8,049 nt of DNA, from NCBI GenBank assembly GCA_028290165.1, contig JAQGKJ010000673.1:1-8049 (forward strand). Reading direction: 5' to 3'. Made by a program: the position numbers and the translations under genes. This document shows positions 4,891 through 8,049 of this stretch, in pieces (position 1 is the first letter of the stretch; every line of letters begins with the position of its first letter). The notes beneath the pieces are model-generated. The model saw nothing but the letters and a program-made list of their open reading frames with translations. It ran no database searches and was not told the origin of the DNA. Source of the DNA: Bradyrhizobium sp. (lineage in GTDB: Bacteria > Pseudomonadota > Alphaproteobacteria > Rhizobiales > Xanthobacteraceae).

Positions 4891-6933
4891 ATGAATTCAA
4901 CCCTCGTCAAGCCGGGACTCTTTCGCGATCGCCGCGAAGCGGGCCGGCTGCTCGCGGAGAAACTCGCAGCCTATGCAAATCGCCCGGACGTGCTTGTGCT
5001 GGCCCTGCCGCGCGGCGGCGTCCCCGTCGCCTACGAAGTAGCGCGCAAGCTCGGTGCTCCGCTGGACGCCTTTGTCGTCCGCAAGCTCGGCGTCCCCGGC
5101 TACGAGGAGTTGGCCATGGGTGCGGTTGCGACTGGTGGCGTGCGCGGGCTCAACGGCCAGCTCGTTGAACGGCTCGGCATTCCCGAGCAAATGATCGATG
5201 CGGTCGCGGCGCGCGAACGGCAAGAGCTGGCACGGCGCGAGCGCTTGTACCGCGGTGGCCGTCCACCGCCCGATGTCCGCGGCCGCACGGTGATTCTGGT
5301 AGACGACGGCCTGGCCACCGGGGCCACCATGCAGGCCGCGATCGAGGCGCTGCGGCAGCAGAATCCGGCCCGCATCGTCGTCGCGGTCCCCACCGCCTCG
5401 CCCGAAACCTGCGAGGAGATGAAGACCAAGGCGGACGAAGTCATCTGCGCCATGACGCCGGAGCCGTTCCATGCGGTCGGCCGCTGGTACCAGAATTTTT
5501 CGCAGACCACGGACGAGGAGGTTCACGACCTGCTGGCGCGGGCAAGCACACCGGAAAACAGCAAGATCGCGCAAAGCAAGATCGCGCAAAGTCCGACAGC
5601 AGACAGCGCGCTCATCAGGGCATTGCGCGAGACTGCCTACCCGCTTGCGGGCTCTGCTGGCGATTACGATCCGCTGATCGGCCGGATCGGCGAGGCACGC
5701 TTCGCGCTACTAGGCGAAGCTTCCCATGGCACGCACGAATTCTACTGCGAGCGTGCCGAGATCACGAAGCGGCTGATCGCGGAAAAGAATTTTGTCGCCG
5801 TTGCCGTAGAAGCGGATTGGCCTGATGCTTATCGGCTCAACCGCTATGTCCGCGGCGCAAGCAAAGACGTCGATGCCGTGGAGGCGCTCGCCGATTTTCG
5901 CCGCTTCCCGACATGGATGTGGCGCAACACGGTCGTGGTCGAATTCATCGAGTGGCTGCGGTCATACAACGACGCGCTGCCGCCGGGCGCCGAAAAGGTC
6001 GGGTTTTACGGCCTCGATCTCTACAGTCTGCATGCGTCGATGAAGGCCGTGCTGCGCTATCTGGAAAAGGTGGATCCCGAGGCCGCCAAGCAGGCACGCG
6101 AGCGCTATGCCTGCTTCGACCATGTCGGTGAGGACACCCAGGCCTATGGTCTCCTAACGCGATTGAATCTCTCCAAGTCGTGCGAGGAGGAGGTCGTTAA
6201 CCAGTTGATCGAGCTGCAGCGGCGCGCAGGCGACTACGCGCGAAGCGGCGGTCAGTTGGCGGAAGATGAACTGTTCTATGCCGAGCAGAATGCCCGTTTG
6301 GTGAAGAATGCCGAGGCATATTACCGTTCCGTGTTTCTCGAAGAGATATCGTCATGGAACCTGCGCGACCGCCATATGGCCGAAACGCTCGATGCGCTGG
6401 TTGCCCATCTCGGCCGGAAAGGCGGGCGTGCGAAGCTTGCTGTTTGGGAGCATAATTCTCATCTCGGTGACGCTCGCGCGACGGAAATGGGCCAGCGCGG
6501 CGAACTAAATGTCGGTCAGCTTGTGCGTGAGAAATACGCCGGCGAGGCGGTGCTGGTTGGCTTTACCACACACCACGGCACTGTCACGGCCGCATCCGAT
6601 TGGGGCAAATCGGCTGAACGCAAACGCGTTCGCCCGGCGCTGTCCGGTAGCTACGAGGCGCTGTTCCATGCCGCCCGCCGCGACCGATTCCTGCTTGTCT
6701 TGAACGACAGCGACATGATGGTGCAGCAATTAGGCGTCCCCCGGCTCGAGCGGGCGATCGGCGTGATCTACCGTCCGGAGACCGAGCGGCAGAGCCACTA
6801 TTTCCGAGCGCGACTGGCCGAGCAATTTGACGCCGTACTGCATTTCGACGAGACGCGAGCGGTCAAGCCGCTTGAAACCACGGAAGAGTGGGAAGCGGGC
6901 GAGCTTCCCGAGACGTTCCCGTTCGCGGTGTAG
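4891..6933 (+). CDS. Phosphoribosyltransferase / erythromycin esterase fusion
   Basis: A 680-residue two-domain protein. Residues of about 10-215 are a type I phosphoribosyltransferase: [16 protein letters not shown] (35-50), [18 protein letters not shown], and the PRPP loop [14 protein letters not shown] (134-147). A linker with a duplicated SKIAQ leads to an erythromycin-esterase-type domain (about 240-665) with its signature acidic and histidine residues in [12 protein letters not shown] (Glu276, His279), [18 protein letters not shown] (Glu307, Asp309) and WEHNSHLGD (Glu520, His521, His524). The esterase family hydrolyses macrolide lactones in EreA/EreB, but most chromosomal members have unknown substrates, so resistance should not be assumed. 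From memory, Mycobacterium tuberculosis Rv2030c has the same architecture and nearly the same length. ATG at 4891 follows GGAGG at 4879-4883; an in-frame TTG at 4828 lacks such a site. It heads an operon with the hydrolase downstream. Confidence 0.93.
   Translation: MNSTLVKPGLFRDRREAGRLLAEKLAAYANRPDVLVLALPRGGVPVAYEVARKLGAPLDAFVVRKLGVPGYEELAMGAVATGGVRGLNGQLVERLGIPEQMIDAVAARERQELARRERLYRGGRPPPDVRGRTVILVDDGLATGATMQAAIEALRQQNPARIVVAVPTASPETCEEMKTKADEVICAMTPEPFHAVGRWYQNFSQTTDEEVHDLLARASTPENSKIAQSKIAQSPTADSALIRALRETAYPLAGSAGDYDPLIGRIGEARFALLGEASHGTHEFYCERAEITKRLIAEKNFVAVAVEADWPDAYRLNRYVRGASKDVDAVEALADFRRFPTWMWRNTVVVEFIEWLRSYNDALPPGAEKVGFYGLDLYSLHASMKAVLRYLEKVDPEAAKQARERYACFDHVGEDTQAYGLLTRLNLSKSCEEEVVNQLIELQRRAGDYARSGGQLAEDELFYAEQNARLVKNAEAYYRSVFLEEISSWNLRDRHMAETLDALVAHLGRKGGRAKLAVWEHNSHLGDARATEMGQRGELNVGQLVREKYAGEAVLVGFTTHHGTVTAASDWGKSAERKRVRPALSGSYEALFHAARRDRFLLVLNDSDMMVQQLGVPRLERAIGVIYRPETERQSHYFRARLAEQFDAVLHFDETRAVKPLETTEEWEAGELPETFPFAV
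5560..5589 (+). repeat. 15-base tandem duplication in the interdomain linker
   Basis: AGCAAGATCGCGCAA occurs twice without a gap (5560-5574 and 5575-5589), encoding [10 protein letters not shown] at residues 224-233 of the fusion protein. The duplication is in frame and falls between the phosphoribosyltransferase and esterase domains, where length variation should be tolerated. The perfect identity of the copies suggests a recent slippage event. Confidence 0.9.
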
Positions 6934-6974
6934 GCGAAGGGGATACTGCGGTGATGGCCGGCGAGAGGGGGTCT

Positions 6975-7019
6975 ATGCCGCGTGTCTACACGCATTCGAG
7001 GAAAGGAGGCCTGCAATGA
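6975..7019 (+). CDS. Possible 14-codon leader ORF coupled to the hydrolase
   Basis: ATG at 6975 opens MPRVYTHSRKGGLQ and stops at TGA 7017-7019, which overlaps the hydrolase start in an ATGA junction. A purine-rich GAGAGGGGG (6963-6971) lies three bases before it, closer than usual for a ribosome site. It contains the short dyad GCGTGT-CT-ACACGC at 6980-6993. Expression is unproven; such an ORF could couple translation across the gap after the fusion gene, but chance is quite possible. Confidence 0.2.
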   Translation: MPRVYTHSRKGGLQ

Positions 7020-7687
7020 AAAATGCGGTGGCCCAAGCGGTTGAAGAACAGTTGGTCCAGATCCCGGCCGGCTCGGTAACGCTCGAAGGCAACCTGACCC
7101 TGCCGGAGCAATCCCGAGCGATCGTGCTGTTCGCCCACGGCAGCGGCAGCAGTCGGCATAGCCCCCGCAATCGATATGTGGCGCGTGTGCTGAATGAGGC
7201 GAAGCTGGCGACCCTGTTGATCGACCTCTTGACGTTGCACGAAGAAGTAATCGACGCGCGCACGGCACAGCTGCGCTTCGACATCGACCTGCTCGCCGAA
7301 AGGCTCGTCGACGCAACCGACTGGCTCTCGCAATTTCCCGATACGAAACACCTTCGGATCGGCTATTTCGGTGCCAGCACAGGCGCGGCTGCCGCGCTGG
7401 CGGCGGCAGCCATACGCCCCGACGCGGTAGGTGCGATCGTCTCGCGCGGCGGCCGCCCCGACCTCGCTGGTGTGGCCTTGATTCACGTTCGAGCCCCCAC
7501 GCTGCTGATCGTCGGAGAAAACGACGATCAGGTCATCCAGTTAAACCGGGAAGCGCTGGAGCAGCTGCGCTGCGAGAAGCGGCTTATCATCGTGCCCGGA
7601 GCAACGCACCTCTTCGAAGAACCGGGAGCGCTGGACGAAGTGGCGCGGTTAGCGCGCGACTGGTTCCACCGCCATCTCGACGTGTAG
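7016..7687 (+). CDS. Dienelactone-hydrolase-type alpha/beta hydrolase
   Basis: A 223-residue cytoplasmic serine hydrolase. The oxyanion-region motif FAHGSGSSRHSPRN (39-52) is followed by the nucleophile elbow GASTG (Ser121), a likely acid in GENDDQV (Asp170 or Asp171) and the catalytic histidine in GATHLFEEPG (His198). The 'HGSGSSRHSPRN' form is typical of small dienelactone-hydrolase-like proteins that in other bacteria are fused to a phosphoribosyltransferase of the kind encoded just upstream. The natural substrate is unknown. ATG at 7016 follows an excellent AAAGGAGG (7002-7009) at six bases; the frame stays open to 6827, but that part overlaps the upstream gene. It lies 82 bases after the fusion gene and 19 bases before the exporter gene, consistent with one operon. 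Confidence 0.9.
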   Translation: MKNAVAQAVEEQLVQIPAGSVTLEGNLTLPEQSRAIVLFAHGSGSSRHSPRNRYVARVLNEAKLATLLIDLLTLHEEVIDARTAQLRFDIDLLAERLVDATDWLSQFPDTKHLRIGYFGASTGAAAALAAAAIRPDAVGAIVSRGGRPDLAGVALIHVRAPTLLIVGENDDQVIQLNREALEQLRCEKRLIIVPGATHLFEEPGALDEVARLARDWFHRHLDV

Positions 7688-7706
7688 CTGTTCGAGGAGA
7701 TGGTCC

Positions 7707-8049
7707 ATGTCTGTCAATCAAGCCAAAGCAAGCGAACGGTCCGATGTCCCCGCAAGCCTTGCCAACAAGCCGTACACTCTCGGTCTTGAGCGCATTGGTT
7801 TGATCTCCTTGCGCTTTCCGCTGCTCGTCGGGCTTGCCGCCGTCGTATTGCTGATAGCGGCGGCGTTTGGGACAGCGCGTATCAAGGTCGATGATTCGCT
7901 TAGTCAACTGTTTCGATCCGAAACGCCCGAGTTCAAGACCTTCGAAGATTTGACCAGACGCTTCCCGTCGAACGAATTCGATGTCCAGATCGTGGTCGAG
8001 GGTCAGAATCTTCTTGAACGCTCTTCGATCGAAAAGATGAGCAGATCGG
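7707..8049 (+). CDS. RND/MMPL-type exporter, N-terminal part (cut by window end)
   Basis: The first 114 codons of a longer gene are visible. A polar N-terminus of about 30 residues precedes a membrane helix at about 33-55 (ISLRFPLLVGLAAVVLLIAA), followed by the start of a periplasmic domain: ARIKVDDSLSQLFRSETPEF, then FEDLTRRFPSNEFDVQIVVEG. The 'KVDDSLSQLFRS...F..FPS' pattern just after the first helix is typical of RND-superfamily exporters of the MMPL/COG1033 group, which move lipids or other hydrophobic compounds across the inner membrane by proton drive. ATG at 7707 follows AGGAG (7695-7699) at seven bases. Complete members have about twelve helices and 750-900 residues, so most of the gene is outside the window. 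The substrate cannot be judged from this part. Confidence 0.82.
   Translation, partial: MSVNQAKASERSDVPASLANKPYTLGLERIGLISLRFPLLVGLAAVVLLIAAAFGTARIKVDDSLSQLFRSETPEFKTFEDLTRRFPSNEFDVQIVVEGQNLLERSSIEKMSRS

Noticed and set aside
4897..5589. 230-residue minus-strand frame opposite the phosphoribosyltransferase domain
   Set aside because: A mirror frame of a high-GC gene, with histidine/arginine-rich composition and no recognisable family.
4891..6933. Reading the esterase domain as a macrolide resistance gene
   Set aside because: Chromosomal members fused to a phosphoribosyltransferase are widespread and uncharacterised; nothing mobile or resistance-related is nearby.
1..8049. CRISPR arrays, tRNA or rRNA genes, insertion sequences
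   Set aside because: No regularly spaced repeats, cloverleaf-like segments, rRNA signatures, transposase motifs or terminal inverted repeats were seen.

Overview
The window is GC-rich bacterial DNA, almost fully coding. The protein families, codon use and regulatory motifs suggest an alphaproteobacterium of the Bradyrhizobium/Rhodopseudomonas type. That assignment is a judgement from sequence style; no search was run.

Layout. At the left edge (minus strand) lies a short, stop-bounded piece resembling the gluconate 2-dehydrogenase subunit 3 family, then a gene for a small exported protein of unknown function (99-530, minus). Divergent from it is trxC (thioredoxin 2, 736-1188). Converging on trxC is a small DUF2188-type gene (1214-1453, minus). 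Divergent from that is a probable three-gene operon: a DUF1931 histone-fold protein, a tandem universal stress protein, and a three-part protein joining a cyclic-nucleotide-binding-like domain, a thioredoxin-like domain and a thioredoxin-reductase-like flavoprotein (1659-4694). After a 196-base gap comes a second probable operon: a phosphoribosyltransferase/erythromycin-esterase fusion, a small dienelactone-hydrolase-type alpha/beta hydrolase, and the start of an RND/MMPL-type membrane exporter that runs off the right edge (4891-8049).

Main observation. A scan by eye for the FNR/FixK-type dyad core TGAY-N4-RTCA found six matches. All lie in the three promoter-bearing intergenic gaps and none in coding sequence. 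Two are complete sites: TTGATCGCGATCAA before trxC and TTGACGGTTGTCAA before the phosphoribosyltransferase/esterase operon. At least one site can be assigned to each of the five transcription units, at spacings compatible with activation from about -41.5. The window therefore looks like a compact oxygen-responsive regulon.

The gene content (universal stress protein, phosphoribosyltransferase/erythromycin esterase fusion, phosphoribosyltransferase-linked dienelactone hydrolase) recalls the mycobacterial DosR dormancy regulon (Rv2030c, Rv0571c, several Usp genes), here apparently under an unrelated regulator. A plausible reading is a low-oxygen survival module combining thiol-redox proteins, stress-signalling nucleotide-binding proteins, a DNA- or protein-binding histone-fold protein, and hydrolases whose substrates are unknown.
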